Shown: positions 37,437-45,792, counted from the first letter of the stretch. The stretch: DNA of 64,000 nucleotides from Bifidobacterium pseudolongum subsp. globosum (GCF_000741295.1 NZ_JGZG01000005.1:372001-436000), one strand, 5' to 3'. A program made the numbers and translations. Notes: generated by a model not told the origin, from the sequence alone.

Positions 37437-38543
37437 ATGACTGCATCCACTCAGGCAATTTCGGACGCCGGTGTGTCGATCTGGCTGGACGACCTGTCCC
37501 GCACCCGCATCGAGTCGGGCAACCTCGAAGAGCTCATCAAGAACGACAACGTGGTTGGCGTCACCACTAACCCGTCCATCTTCCAGAAGGCCCTGAGCCA
37601 GGTCGGCCCGTACGACGCACAGCTCAAGGAACTCGGCAAGGTCGACGTTGAGACCGCCATCCGCGAGCTCACCACCACCGACGTGCGCAACGCCTGCGAC
37701 ATCTTCAAGCCGGTCGCCGAAGCCTCCGACTATGTGAACGGCCGCGTGTCCATCGAAGTCGACCCGCGTCTGGCCCACGAGACCGAAGCCACCGAGAAGC
37801 AGGCTGAGGAACTCTGGGAGAAGGTCGACCGCAAGAACGCGATGATCAAGATTCCGGCGACCCTCGAAGGCCTTCCGGCGATTACCGCCACCCTGGCCAA
37901 GGGCATCTCCGTGAACGTCACCCTGATCTTCTCGCTCGAGCGTTACGAGCAGGTCATCGACGCCTTCATCGAGGGCATTGCCCAGGCCGCCGCCAACGGC
38001 CACGACTTGGAGCACATCGCTTCCGTCGCTTCGTTCTTCGTCTCCCGCGTGGACACCGCTGTTGACAAGCAGCTTGAGGAGATCGGCTCCCTCGAGGCCA
38101 AGGGCCTCATGGGCAAGGCCGCTGTGGCCAACGCCCGACTCGCCTACGAACTCTTCGAGAAGAAGTTCGCCGAGGACTCCCGTTGGGCCGAGCTCGAAGC
38201 CAAGGGCGCCAAGAAGCAGCGTCCGCTGTGGGCCTCCACCGGCACCAAGAACGCCGCTTACTCCGACACCAAGTACGTGGACGAGCTCGTGGCCAAGGAC
38301 GTCGTCAACACGATGCCTGAGAAGACCCTGCTCGCTGTCGCAGACCACGGCGACGCCACGCTGGGCATCGTCTCCGGCAACTACGACGAAGCGCACGACA
38401 TCATGAACGACCTCGCCGAAGTCGGCGTGAACTTCAAGGATGTCACCGACAAGCTTGAGGCTGACGGCGTCGCCGCCTTCATCAAGTCCTGGGACTCCGT
38501 GCTCTCCGACGTGCAGGCCGGCATCGACCGCGTCAACGGCTGA
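37437..38543 (+). CDS. tal: Transaldolase
   Basis: 368 aa, the long actinobacterial/TalB-related form. It transfers dihydroxyacetone units between sugar phosphates; the Schiff-base lysine is in NAMIKIPATLEG. NPSIFQKAL and SVNVTLIFS are conserved core motifs. ATG 37437 has GGAG upstream. With tkt it forms the carbon-rearrangement arm of the bifid shunt; codon bias is again extreme. Confidence 0.97.
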   Translation: MTASTQAISDAGVSIWLDDLSRTRIESGNLEELIKNDNVVGVTTNPSIFQKALSQVGPYDAQLKELGKVDVETAIRELTTTDVRNACDIFKPVAEASDYVNGRVSIEVDPRLAHETEATEKQAEELWEKVDRKNAMIKIPATLEGLPAITATLAKGISVNVTLIFSLERYEQVIDAFIEGIAQAAANGHDLEHIASVASFFVSRVDTAVDKQLEEIGSLEAKGLMGKAAVANARLAYELFEKKFAEDSRWAELEAKGAKKQRPLWASTGTKNAAYSDTKYVDELVAKDVVNTMPEKTLLAVADHGDATLGIVSGNYDEAHDIMNDLAEVGVNFKDVTDKLEADGVAAFIKSWDSVLSDVQAGIDRVNG

Positions 38544-38578
38544 GACCATTCGGATTCATTGAATCCTAGATAGTCCTC

Positions 38579-38607
38579 AAGGGGACCGGCATCATGCCGG
38601 TCCCCTT
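38579..38607. terminator. Terminator after tal
   Basis: Perfect 13-bp stem (AAGGGGACCGGCA/TGCCGGTCCCCTT) with a 3-nt loop and TCTT following, between convergent tal and the aminotransferase gene. Confidence 0.8.
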
Positions 38608-38629
38608 TCTTGATGCTGACGCAGTGTGG

Positions 38630-39793
38630 TCAGTCGTTGTGCAGCGTTTCGAGGAACGCGTCGATGCGTGCACACGCCTCTTTGATGTCTTCCATACTCG
38701 TCGCATAGGATATGCGCACAAAGCCCTCGCCGGACTCACCGAACGCGGTGCCCGGCACAATCGCGACCTTCTGCTCTTCGAGCAGCCGTACGCAGAATTC
38801 GTCGGATGACAACCCTGATGACGTGATGTTCGCGAACACATAGAATGTGCCGTTCGGCACATTGGTCGTCAATCCCATGCGGTTCAGGCGTGCGCAGATG
38901 AGGTTGCGGCGCGCCTCGTATTCCTTGCACATGCCCGCGATGTCCGGCATGCCATGCTCGAGTGCCTCAATCGCCGCGTATTGCGCTGCGGTGGGCGCTG
39001 ACATGATGACGAACTGGTGCACCTTCGTCAGCTGTCCGCTCAACTCAGGATTGCTCAACAGGTAGCCAAGGCGCCAACCGGTCATGGCGAATGCCTTCGA
39101 GAAGCCATTGATCACGAGCACTTGGTCTCGAATCTCGTCGAAGCTTGCAGGAGAGCAGAACTCCCCTGCGAACACGAGTTCGGAATAGATCTCGTCGGAG
39201 ATGATGTAGATGCCGGATTCCTTGAGGATCGGGACCAATCGGGCATAGTCCTCACGGGTCATCACGCCCCCGGTCGGATTCGATGGGAAGTTGACGATGA
39301 TCGCTTTCGTCTTCTCGGTGATCGCACGCTCGAGGTCTTCGGGCAGGAGCTTAAAATCGTGCTCCTGGGTCAGCGGAATGCGCACTGGCACGCCGCCGGC
39401 CATGAGGATCGCGGGCTCGTAGGCCACATAGTTCGGGTCGAGCACAATCACTTCGTCGCCGGGGTTGATCAGCGTGCGGCAGCACAGGTCGACGGCTTCC
39501 GAGCCACCCACGGTGACAAGGATCTCCGAGTCGGGGTCATACGCGATGCCGTAGCGGTTGCGGTAATAGTTCGCGATCTGCCTGCGCAACGCGATCAGGC
39601 CACGGTTCGCCGTGTAGTGGGTGTGCCCGTCTTCGAATGATTCCACCGCTTTCGCGCTGATATGCCATGGGGTGTCGAAATCCGGCTCGCCGACGCCGAG
39701 GGAGATGACGCCCTCCATCGCGTTCGCCAGATCGAAGTATTTGCGGATGCCACTGGGCTTGAGGTGTTCGATGGTCCGGTTGATGGATTTCAT
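38630..39793 (-). CDS. PLP-dependent class I/II aminotransferase
   Basis: 387 aa fold-type I aminotransferase. The PLP lysine is in NGFSKAFAMTGWRLGYL; NFPSNPTGG and DEIYSELVF bind the cofactor ring. It resembles PatA/aspartate-type subfamily members; substrate not determinable by eye. ATG 39793 (MKSINRTIEHL) overlaps the TGA of the Lrp gene as TGATG, so translation is coupled and the regulator likely senses the amino acid involved. Confidence 0.9.
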   Translation of the reverse strand: MKSINRTIEHLKPSGIRKYFDLANAMEGVISLGVGEPDFDTPWHISAKAVESFEDGHTHYTANRGLIALRRQIANYYRNRYGIAYDPDSEILVTVGGSEAVDLCCRTLINPGDEVIVLDPNYVAYEPAILMAGGVPVRIPLTQEHDFKLLPEDLERAITEKTKAIIVNFPSNPTGGVMTREDYARLVPILKESGIYIISDEIYSELVFAGEFCSPASFDEIRDQVLVINGFSKAFAMTGWRLGYLLSNPELSGQLTKVHQFVIMSAPTAAQYAAIEALEHGMPDIAGMCKEYEARRNLICARLNRMGLTTNVPNGTFYVFANITSSGLSSDEFCVRLLEEQKVAIVPGTAFGESGEGFVRISYATSMEDIKEACARIDAFLETLHND

Positions 39794-40311
39794 CAGTAGC
39801 TCACCACCAATCGTCCCTCGCTGTTGGCCGTGCGGGCCGCGCCGGTGAGCACGCCGGACTGCTTGTACTGCTTGAGCACGAACAGGGTCTTCGTGCTCTG
39901 CACATGCTCCATGACGGCGATGCGGTCGGCCACGAACTGGCACACCTCGAACATCGTGCGCCCTTGGACAAGGCAGATGAAGTCGTTGTCGCCGGTGATC
40001 AGATACAGCGAATCGATCTCCGGGTATTTCGCGAGTAGGGCCGCGGTGTGGTCGTAACCCTGGTCCTTCATCGGCGAGACATCCACTTCGATGAACGCCA
40101 TGATGCGCTCGTCGCGCAGCACTTTGTTGTAGTTGATCACCGTATGGTAGCCGCAGATGATCTTCTGGTCCTCCATGCGGCGTACGGCGTGTGCGACATC
40201 CTTGGCGTCTTCATTGAGAATGTCGGCGAGGTCCTGCGCGTTGAGCCGGGCGTCGTTCTCGAGCAGTTCGAGAATCGCCTGGTCCTGGCCGCTGATACTC
40301 GGTTCCGTCAT
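39793..40311 (-). CDS. Lrp/AsnC family regulator
   Basis: 172 aa. N-terminal helix-turn-helix (DQAILELLENDARLNAQDLADILN) and C-terminal RAM ligand-binding domain (MAFIEVDVSP...SLYLITGDNDFICLVQGRT). Likely regulates the coupled aminotransferase in response to an amino acid. It lies 46 bp downstream of the XRE-aminotransferase fusion gene, in the same direction. Confidence 0.92.
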   Translation of the reverse strand: MTEPSISGQDQAILELLENDARLNAQDLADILNEDAKDVAHAVRRMEDQKIICGYHTVINYNKVLRDERIMAFIEVDVSPMKDQGYDHTAALLAKYPEIDSLYLITGDNDFICLVQGRTMFEVCQFVADRIAVMEHVQSTKTLFVLKQYKQSGVLTGAARTANSEGRLVVSY

Positions 40312-40357
40312 GCTGGTGTTCCGATCCTTGTGGTTGGTATGGCTGCGGTGCCTGCGT

Positions 40358-42067
40358 CTATTGACGATAATAACTGAAGAAATTCGTCATCTTCTCCACC
40401 GCGCCCTTGAGCACTTCGACACGCGGCAGATAGACGACGCGGAAGTGGTCCGGATCCTTCCAATTGAAACCGGTGCCTTGCACAATGAGCAGCTTTTCGT
40501 CGTGCAGCAGGTCGAGGGCGAACTGTTCGTCGTTGTGGATGTTGAACTTCTTCGTGTTGATCTTCGGGAAGATATAGAACGCGGCCTTTGGCTTGACGGC
40601 GGAGATGCCGTCGATGGCGTTGAGCGCCTCATAGATGTATTCGCGCTGCTCGTAGAGGCGGCCGCCGGGCACCAGATAATCATTGACGCTCTGGTGTCCG
40701 CCGAGCGCGGTCTGCACGATGGATTGCGCGGGCACGTTTGAACAGATGCGCATATTCGTGAGCATGTCGATGCCCTCGATGTAGTCCTTCGCGATCGCCT
40801 TGTTGCCGGAGAGGATCATCCAACCGATGCGGTAGCCCGCGATCATGTGCGATTTGGACAGTCCGCTGTAGGTGACGCAGAACAGGTCCGGGGCGAGCGA
40901 AGCGATCGATGTGTGTTCAAGGCCGTCCATGACAAGCCGGTCGTAGATCTCGTCGGAGAAGATCATCAGCTGGTGTTCGCGTGCCAGGCTGACGATCTGT
41001 TCAAGGACCTCCTTCGGGTAGAGCGCGCCGGTGGGATTGTTGGGGTTGATGATGACGATCGCCTTGGTGCGGTCGGTGATCTTCGCGCGCATGTCGTCGA
41101 TGTCCGGGTACCACTCCGATTGCTCATCGCACACATAATGCACCGGCTTGCCGCCCGCCAGCGTGACGCATGCGGTCCACAGCGGGTAGTCCGGTGCGGG
41201 CAGCAACACCTCGTCACCGTTGTCGAGCAACGCGCTCATGCTCAGATTGATCAGTTCACTCACGCCGTTGCCCGTGTAGATGTCTTCGACGCCGACGTTC
41301 GGCAGATGCTTGAGCTGCGCGTACTGCATGATCGCTTTGCGGGCGGAGAACAGGCCCTTCGACGCCGAATACCCCTCGGTATCCGTGAGCTGTTGCGCCA
41401 TGTCATACACGACCTCATCCGGTGTGCGGAAGCCGAATGGTGCGGGGTTGCCGATGTTGAGCTTCATGACGTGCATGCCGGCCGCTTCCATGCGCGCCGC
41501 CTCGTTGACGACCGGGCCGCGGACATCATAGAGCACGTTGTCGAGCTTATGCGATTTGGTGAACGTCCTCCGTGTGTGCGCGGTGGTGGAACCGGGGGTC
41601 ACGGTTGCGGGCACATCGGTGAATGAAGGGTCCTGTACATTGGCGTCGAATTGTGGTTCCATCCTGTGCTCCTGTTCCATATGTGCCTGATAGTGTGATG
41701 GGGTGTCTGCCACTGATTGTTCAAAGTTGCGGGGTGCATTCTGTCGAACATGTGGAGTGGTGTTCAAACTGGATGCATTGAACATTGACGGTGAATGTTC
41801 AATATCTGTCTGTATATCAGATAACGTGGCTGGATGGTCGTCGAAGGGCACGTCCTCCCCGGCAAGCCATCTCGCGTCCACGTTGAGCACAGCCGCCAGA
41901 AAATGTTCTATGTCAGGGCGGGGTTTGGTCTTGCCGTGTACATACTGGCTGATGTGGCTGCGTCCCAGCTTGATGCCGTGGGCATGTGCGGCCTTGACGA
42001 AGTCGCTTTGCCGTATGTTGCGCAGATCCATTGCTTGGTTGAGGCGTTGCGTGAATCGATCGGTCAC
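40358..42067 (-). CDS. XRE-type helix-turn-helix fused to an AlaA-like aminotransferase
   Basis: 569 aa with three parts. Residues 1-70 form a Cro/C1-type helix-turn-helix (RQSDFVKAAHAHGIKLGRSHISQYVHGKTKPRP, followed by VDARWLAG). Residues about 75-165 are a low-complexity polar linker. Residues about 170-569 are a fold-type I aminotransferase close to AlaA/YfdZ alanine transaminases: KLNIGNPAPFGF, IINPNNPTGA, PLP lysine in TYSGLSKSHMIAGYRIGW. This is not MocR, whose DNA-binding domain is GntR-type. Start is a GTG at 42067 with GAGGGGAG upstream, which gives a complete HTH. The promoter region and linker-coding DNA carry many TGTTCAA motifs, suggesting autoregulation by its own HTH, possibly responsive to PLP or amino-acid state. 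Confidence 0.9.
   Translation of the reverse strand: MTDRFTQRLNQAMDLRNIRQSDFVKAAHAHGIKLGRSHISQYVHGKTKPRPDIEHFLAAVLNVDARWLAGEDVPFDDHPATLSDIQTDIEHSPSMFNASSLNTTPHVRQNAPRNFEQSVADTPSHYQAHMEQEHRMEPQFDANVQDPSFTDVPATVTPGSTTAHTRRTFTKSHKLDNVLYDVRGPVVNEAARMEAAGMHVMKLNIGNPAPFGFRTPDEVVYDMAQQLTDTEGYSASKGLFSARKAIMQYAQLKHLPNVGVEDIYTGNGVSELINLSMSALLDNGDEVLLPAPDYPLWTACVTLAGGKPVHYVCDEQSEWYPDIDDMRAKITDRTKAIVIINPNNPTGALYPKEVLEQIVSLAREHQLMIFSDEIYDRLVMDGLEHTSIASLAPDLFCVTYSGLSKSHMIAGYRIGWMILSGNKAIAKDYIEGIDMLTNMRICSNVPAQSIVQTALGGHQSVNDYLVPGGRLYEQREYIYEALNAIDGISAVKPKAAFYIFPKINTKKFNIHNDEQFALDLLHDEKLLIVQGTGFNWKDPDHFRVVYLPRVEVLKGAVEKMTNFFSYYRQ
41777..41803. promoter_or_regulatory. Intragenic inverted repeat of the TGTTCAA family
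   Basis: ATTGAACAT-N9-ATGTTCAAT, perfect 9-bp arms, inside the fusion gene where it encodes linker residues around EHSPSMFN. Confidence 0.65.
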
Positions 42068-42111
42068 TGCCGCTCCCCTCTCGTGTGTTCAGTGCAACAA
42101 CAATAGTGCCG

Positions 42112-42117
42112 AGTATA
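42112..42117 (-). promoter_or_regulatory. Candidate -10 of the XRE-aminotransferase gene
   Basis: TATACT on the minus strand, 45 bp before the GTG. A TTGAACA heptamer (42125-42131) falls in the spacer just upstream, so an occupied site would block RNA polymerase. No clear -35. Confidence 0.5.
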
Positions 42118-42164
42118 CCACGCGTTGAACATACCATGCAGGCGGTGGTGTGCATATTGATTAT

Positions 42165-42200
42165 GTATTGAACATATATGGATGACTATATGTTCAATAC
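42165..42200. promoter_or_regulatory. Perfect 14-bp inverted-repeat operator candidate
   Basis: Arms GTATTGAACATATA (42165-42178) and its exact complement (42187-42200), 8-nt spacer. It lies about 50-85 bp upstream of the -10. This is the strongest single operator candidate for the XRE domain of the downstream gene. Confidence 0.7.
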
Positions 42201-42235
42201 TGTATGTTCAATATAATGGTAGAAAGGTTCAGTGC

Positions 42236-42273
42236 GGTCCCCGAATTGTTCAACGCTGAACACTTCGGGGACC
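42236..42273. terminator. Long hairpin after the HAD gene containing nested motif halves
   Basis: Outer stem GGTCCCCGAA/TTCGGGGACC encloses TGTTCA-ACGC-TGAACA, giving a 16-bp stem with one mismatch and a 4-nt loop. It lies 18 bp past the HAD stop and should end that transcript before the fusion-gene promoter. Confidence 0.65.
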
Positions 42274-42290
42274 ACATACTGAAGTTCAAT

Positions 42291-43118
42291 TTACAACATG
42301 TTGTGTTCAAGCCATTGCGCCACGCCGTCATCGTTGTTCGACGGGCACACTTCATCGGCGATGTGGAGCACGGCTGGATTGGCATTGGCCACAGCCACGC
42401 CGGTGCCGCTGAGGTTCATCATGCCGATATCGACCATGTCATCGCCGAATGCGGTGGCCTGTTGCACATCCATCCCCCACTGGTCGCATAGGGTTTGCAC
42501 CGCATCCTTTTTGTTGGCATGTGGCGCCATGAGCATCCACAGCCGTCCTTCCGACACATGCACGGCGAAGTCATCCGGGATGAGCTCGTGCAACAGCTCG
42601 GTCTGTTCGGCTCTCGGGAAGATGATGATCTTGTCGGCTATGCCGTGAGGCACGTCACGGAAATCAGTGTACTGCCATGTTTGGGTTGTCCAATACCGTG
42701 ACACGTCGAAGTTCGTGTATCGTATGTCATCCATGACAATGCCGACCTCCAGGTCGGGCATGATGCTCAGCATCGCGCGGCACACTTGGCAGGCGCGCTG
42801 CGAGTCGAATCCGTTTTTGACAAGGCTGCCCGGTGACGATGGCTTGTGTCCGGTGAGTGATGCGTAGTCGGATTGTGAGGGATCGAAATCAATCAGTGCG
42901 CCGTTGAGATAGATGCATGCGTCGGCGTGCAGCGCTTGCACGATGGACAGACCGGTGCTCACCGGACGTGCCGTAGCGACGACGACAGGAATTCCCCGGC
43001 TGCGTACAGCGTGCACCGTCTCGATTGTGTGTGCCGAGAGGGCGCGGTCTTCGAAGCGTTCGGCGTCGTGGAGCAGTGTGCCGTCGAGGTCGGCGATGAC
43101 GAATGGTGTGTGAGGCAT
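42291..43118 (-). CDS. HAD-superfamily hydrolase, Cof type
   Basis: 275 aa. Motif I DLDGTLL (nucleophile Asp at residue 10), motif II region VVVATARP, motif III Lys in NKKDAVQTLC, motif IV GDDMVDIGMM. The large cap between motifs marks the Cof/YidA type that dephosphorylates sugar phosphates or PLP. Substrate unknown; a PLP-phosphatase role next to PLP enzymes is possible but unproven. Confidence 0.88.
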   Translation of the reverse strand: MPHTPFVIADLDGTLLHDAERFEDRALSAHTIETVHAVRSRGIPVVVATARPVSTGLSIVQALHADACIYLNGALIDFDPSQSDYASLTGHKPSSPGSLVKNGFDSQRACQVCRAMLSIMPDLEVGIVMDDIRYTNFDVSRYWTTQTWQYTDFRDVPHGIADKIIIFPRAEQTELLHELIPDDFAVHVSEGRLWMLMAPHANKKDAVQTLCDQWGMDVQQATAFGDDMVDIGMMNLSGTGVAVANANPAVLHIADEVCPSNNDDGVAQWLEHNML

Positions 43119-43166
43119 GGTGTGGAAGCCCCTCCCCTATTGGCTGGTGGTGTGGTCTGGATACGA

Positions 43167-43210
43167 AACGACCCATGGTCCCACCATGTTTCAGGTGGCC
43201 ATGGGTCGTT
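43167..43210 (-). terminator. Terminator of the secG operon
   Basis: 12-bp perfect stem AACGACCCATGG/CCATGGGTCGTT with inner CCACC/GGTGG pairing, 15 bp after the secG stop. Confidence 0.7.
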
Positions 43211-43224
43211 GCATGCAGTCGGGA

Positions 43225-43482
43225 TCAGGCGATGCCGAACTTGGCGAACAGGCCGAGGGCGATGACGATCGCCACCCACACGAGGGCGATGATCACCGTC
43301 CAGCGGTTCAGGTTTTTTTCGGCCACACCCGAGGATCCGGCGTTCTGGGTCAGGCCACCGCCGAACATGTCGGACAGGCCGCCGCCCTTGCCCTTGTGCA
43401 TGAGGATGAGCAGGGTGAGCAGCAGGCTGAGCACGACAAGAATGATTTGCAGCACCAGCTTGGTTACAGCTAAAGCGGACAC
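43225..43482 (-). CDS. secG: Preprotein translocase subunit SecG
   Basis: About 85 aa with two transmembrane helices and the conserved loop MHKGKGGGLSDMFGGG. It stabilises SecYE during export. The frame extends to a TTG at 43521, but the GTG at 43482 has GGAGGT six bases upstream and gives the usual short N-terminus. Last of pgk-tpiA-secG. Confidence 0.93.
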   Translation of the reverse strand: MSALAVTKLVLQIILVVLSLLLTLLILMHKGKGGGLSDMFGGGLTQNAGSSGVAEKNLNRWTVIIALVWVAIVIALGLFAKFGIA

Positions 43483-43547
43483 AGGTGTACCTCCAACAAA
43501 GTCATTTTCCGTATTACACAATAGCGCATGGGCGTGAGAAATACCCG

Positions 43548-44351
43548 CTATTTGTGTGAAGATGTTGTCGCCAATGTGAGCGTGCAGACGCGAGTGAGCT
43601 CATCGACGTCCAGCGCGGCCCCTCCGATGAGGAATCCATCCACGTCCGGCTCGGTGATGAGCTCCACCGCGTTCTTGGAACTCACCGAACCGCCGTAGAG
43701 CACACGTACGGCCTGCGCCACATGCTCGTTGAACGTGGCGCGCAGATGTTCGCGGAACGCTTGCGCCGCATCCTGCGCGGATTGGGGTGTAGCCACCATG
43801 CCGGTGCCAATCGCCCAGACGGGTTCGTATGCGATGATGAGTTTGGCTGCCTCTTCGTCGGAAAGGTCACGTGTCACATCATGCACCTGCCCCACGGCGA
43901 AGTCGAGTTCGATGCCTTTGCGGCGTTCTTCGAGGCTTTCACCTACGCACAGGATTGGTTGCATACCGGCGGCGAGCACAGCACGCACCTGATCGACGAT
44001 GTTGGCGTCGTCTTCGGGATGGTATTTGCGGCGTTCCGAGTGCCCCACGATCACATAGCTGCAGCCCAGATGCGCGATCATATCCGCGGAGACATCGCCG
44101 GTGAAGGCGCCCTGTGTGGTGACCGAGACGGTTTGGGCCCCGTATTTGATGCGCAGTTTTTCGGATTCCACAAGCACTTGCACGCTGCGCAACGACGTGA
44201 ATGAGGGGAAGAGCGCCACCTCGCACCGCGAGAAATCAAAATGGTGGGAACGGAGGTTTTTCGCGAACCGCTGCACGAAAGCAGTGGCCTCGAGATGGTC
44301 GAAATTCATCTTCCAATTGCCAGCCACCATGGGTGTGCGTGCGGATGCCAT
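43548..44351 (-). CDS. tpiA: Triose-phosphate isomerase
   Basis: 267 aa. AGNWKMN at the start, electrophile His in VGHSERR, catalytic Glu in AYEPVWAIGTG, phosphate loop GGSVSSKN. AGGAA precedes the ATG. Interconverts dihydroxyacetone phosphate and glyceraldehyde 3-phosphate. Confidence 0.97.
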   Translation of the reverse strand: MASARTPMVAGNWKMNFDHLEATAFVQRFAKNLRSHHFDFSRCEVALFPSFTSLRSVQVLVESEKLRIKYGAQTVSVTTQGAFTGDVSADMIAHLGCSYVIVGHSERRKYHPEDDANIVDQVRAVLAAGMQPILCVGESLEERRKGIELDFAVGQVHDVTRDLSDEEAAKLIIAYEPVWAIGTGMVATPQSAQDAAQAFREHLRATFNEHVAQAVRVLYGGSVSSKNAVELITEPDVDGFLIGGAALDVDELTRVCTLTLATTSSHK

Positions 44352-44393
44352 AGGATTCCTCGATGTCTGTGTGCGGGAACGGATGTACGAACG

Positions 44394-44425
44394 CGGCGCG
44401 CGCCACCGGCTGGTGGCGCGCGCCG
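44394..44425. terminator. GC-rich hairpin between pgk and tpiA
   Basis: Perfect 14-bp stem CGGCGCGCGCCACC and complement with loop GGCT, 16 bp after the pgk stop. No T-tract, so probably an attenuator or RNA stability element. Confidence 0.5.
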
Positions 44426-44440
44426 GGAAACGGTTCAGAA

Positions 44441-45646
44441 TCAGTCGAGCACCTTCAGGCCGGGAAGCTCCTTGCCCTCAAGGAACTCGAGGGAAGCGCC
44501 GCCGCCGGTGGAGATGTGCGAGAAGCCATCCTCCGGGAAGCCGAGGTTACGCACGGCTGCCGCGGAATCGCCACCGCCGACGATCGTGAACGCGCCGTTC
44601 GCGGTCGCGTCGACGAGCGCCTGGGCCACGGCACGTGTGCCGTTGGCGAACTGCGGGATCTCGAAGACGCCCATCGGGCCGTTCCACACCACGGTCTTGG
44701 AGTCCACGATCTTGTCGTGGAAGAGCTTGCAGGATTCCGGGCCGATGTCGAGGCCCATCATGTCGGACGGGATCTGGTCCGCGGGCACGACCTGCGGGTC
44801 GATCGGGGTGTCCCCTGCCGGGAAGCCCTTGTTGACGACGATGTCGACCGGGAGCACGAGCTCGACGCCGTTCTTCTCAGCCGTCTCGATGTAGCCCTTG
44901 ACCTTGTCGATCTGGTCCTCTTCGAGCAGCGACGTGCCGACCTCATAGCCCTTGGCCTTGAGGAAAGTGAAGACCATGCCGCCGCCGATGACGAGGCGGT
45001 CGGCCTTGTCGAGCAGGTTCTCGATCACGCCGAGCTTGTCGGAGACCTTGGAGCCGCCGAGCACCACGGTGAACGGGCGCTCCGGGTTCTCGGTCGCCTT
45101 GGACAGCGCCTTGACTTCCTTTTCGACGAGCAGGCCCGCCGCCGCCGGAAGATCGGCCGCCACATCGTAGTTGGAGCCCTGTGCACGGTGGACCACACCG
45201 AAACCGTCGGAGACGAACACGTCGCCCAGCGCGGCGATCTTCTTGGCGTACTCGGCGCGCTCGGCCTCGTCCTTGCTGGTCTCTTCGGGGTTGAAACGCA
45301 CGTTTTCGAGCAGCACGACGTCGCCGTCGTTCATCGCGGCGACCTTCGCCTGCGCATCGGGGCCATATGTGTCGCTGGCGAGCACCACGTCGCAGCCGAG
45401 CAGTTCGCTCAGGCGCTTGGCGACCGGCGCGAGGGACAGTTCGGGGACGACCTTGCCCTTCGGGCGGCCCAGATGGGCCATGAGGATGACCTTGGCGCCA
45501 TCCTTGCGCAGCTCTTCGATGGTGGGCAGCGCAGCCTTGATACGACCGTCATCGGTGATGGTCGTGCCATCGAGCGGAACATTGAAGTCGGCGCGCACCA
45601 GAACGCGCTTGCCCTTGAGATCTCCGAGATCCTTAAGTGTCTTCAT
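44441..45646 (-). CDS. pgk: Phosphoglycerate kinase
   Basis: 401 aa. [12 protein letters not shown] near the N-terminus binds 3-phosphoglycerate; the C-terminal nucleotide site contains GGGDSAAAV. Lower-glycolysis enzyme yielding ATP. GAAAGGA precedes the ATG; TTGTTT and CATAAC 18 bp apart in the 146-bp upstream gap could be its own promoter. Confidence 0.97.
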   Translation of the reverse strand: MKTLKDLGDLKGKRVLVRADFNVPLDGTTITDDGRIKAALPTIEELRKDGAKVILMAHLGRPKGKVVPELSLAPVAKRLSELLGCDVVLASDTYGPDAQAKVAAMNDGDVVLLENVRFNPEETSKDEAERAEYAKKIAALGDVFVSDGFGVVHRAQGSNYDVAADLPAAAGLLVEKEVKALSKATENPERPFTVVLGGSKVSDKLGVIENLLDKADRLVIGGGMVFTFLKAKGYEVGTSLLEEDQIDKVKGYIETAEKNGVELVLPVDIVVNKGFPAGDTPIDPQVVPADQIPSDMMGLDIGPESCKLFHDKIVDSKTVVWNGPMGVFEIPQFANGTRAVAQALVDATANGAFTIVGGGDSAAAVRNLGFPEDGFSHISTGGGASLEFLEGKELPGLKVLD

Positions 45647-45792
45647 TCGTTATCCTTTCACGCCGCCACATGTGCGACGGCTGTAGTAAGCCACCAGTTA
45701 TGCATCTTAGCGCCCGAAAGAAACAACACACCGCGTTCGCTGACAAAGCAACCGCTGTGCTGAGCCCGTGCATGGCACCGGATGCTGGCCGG

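Larger units (their letters stand above)
41718..42310. repeat. Array of ten TGTTCAA/TTGAACA heptamers
   Basis: Exact copies start at 41718, 41761, 41778 (reverse), 41796, 42125 (reverse), 42168 (reverse), 42191, 42205, 42247 and 42304. Four lie in the linker-coding part of the fusion gene, five in its upstream region, one in the end of the HAD gene. Near-matches occur at 42086 and 42226. By simple base counting about 0.1 would be expected in this length. Confidence 0.85.

Noticed and set aside
35229-38549. A 1106-codon open frame antisense to tkt and tal
   Set aside because: It mirrors two highly codon-biased genes exactly; such bias removes stop codons from the opposite strand. The translation is low-complexity (runs of Gly, Val, Asp, His, Leu) and has no start site or domain.
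40735-40925. Two further TTGAACA/TGTTCAA copies deeper in the aminotransferase domain
   Set aside because: They are isolated, about 800 bp from the cluster, and encode conserved enzyme residues, so I left them out of the array.
41118-43060. Possibility that the TGTTCAA repeats are ends of a mobile element
   Set aside because: No transposase, target duplication or paired termini of transposon length; the copies are irregular and centred on a promoter.
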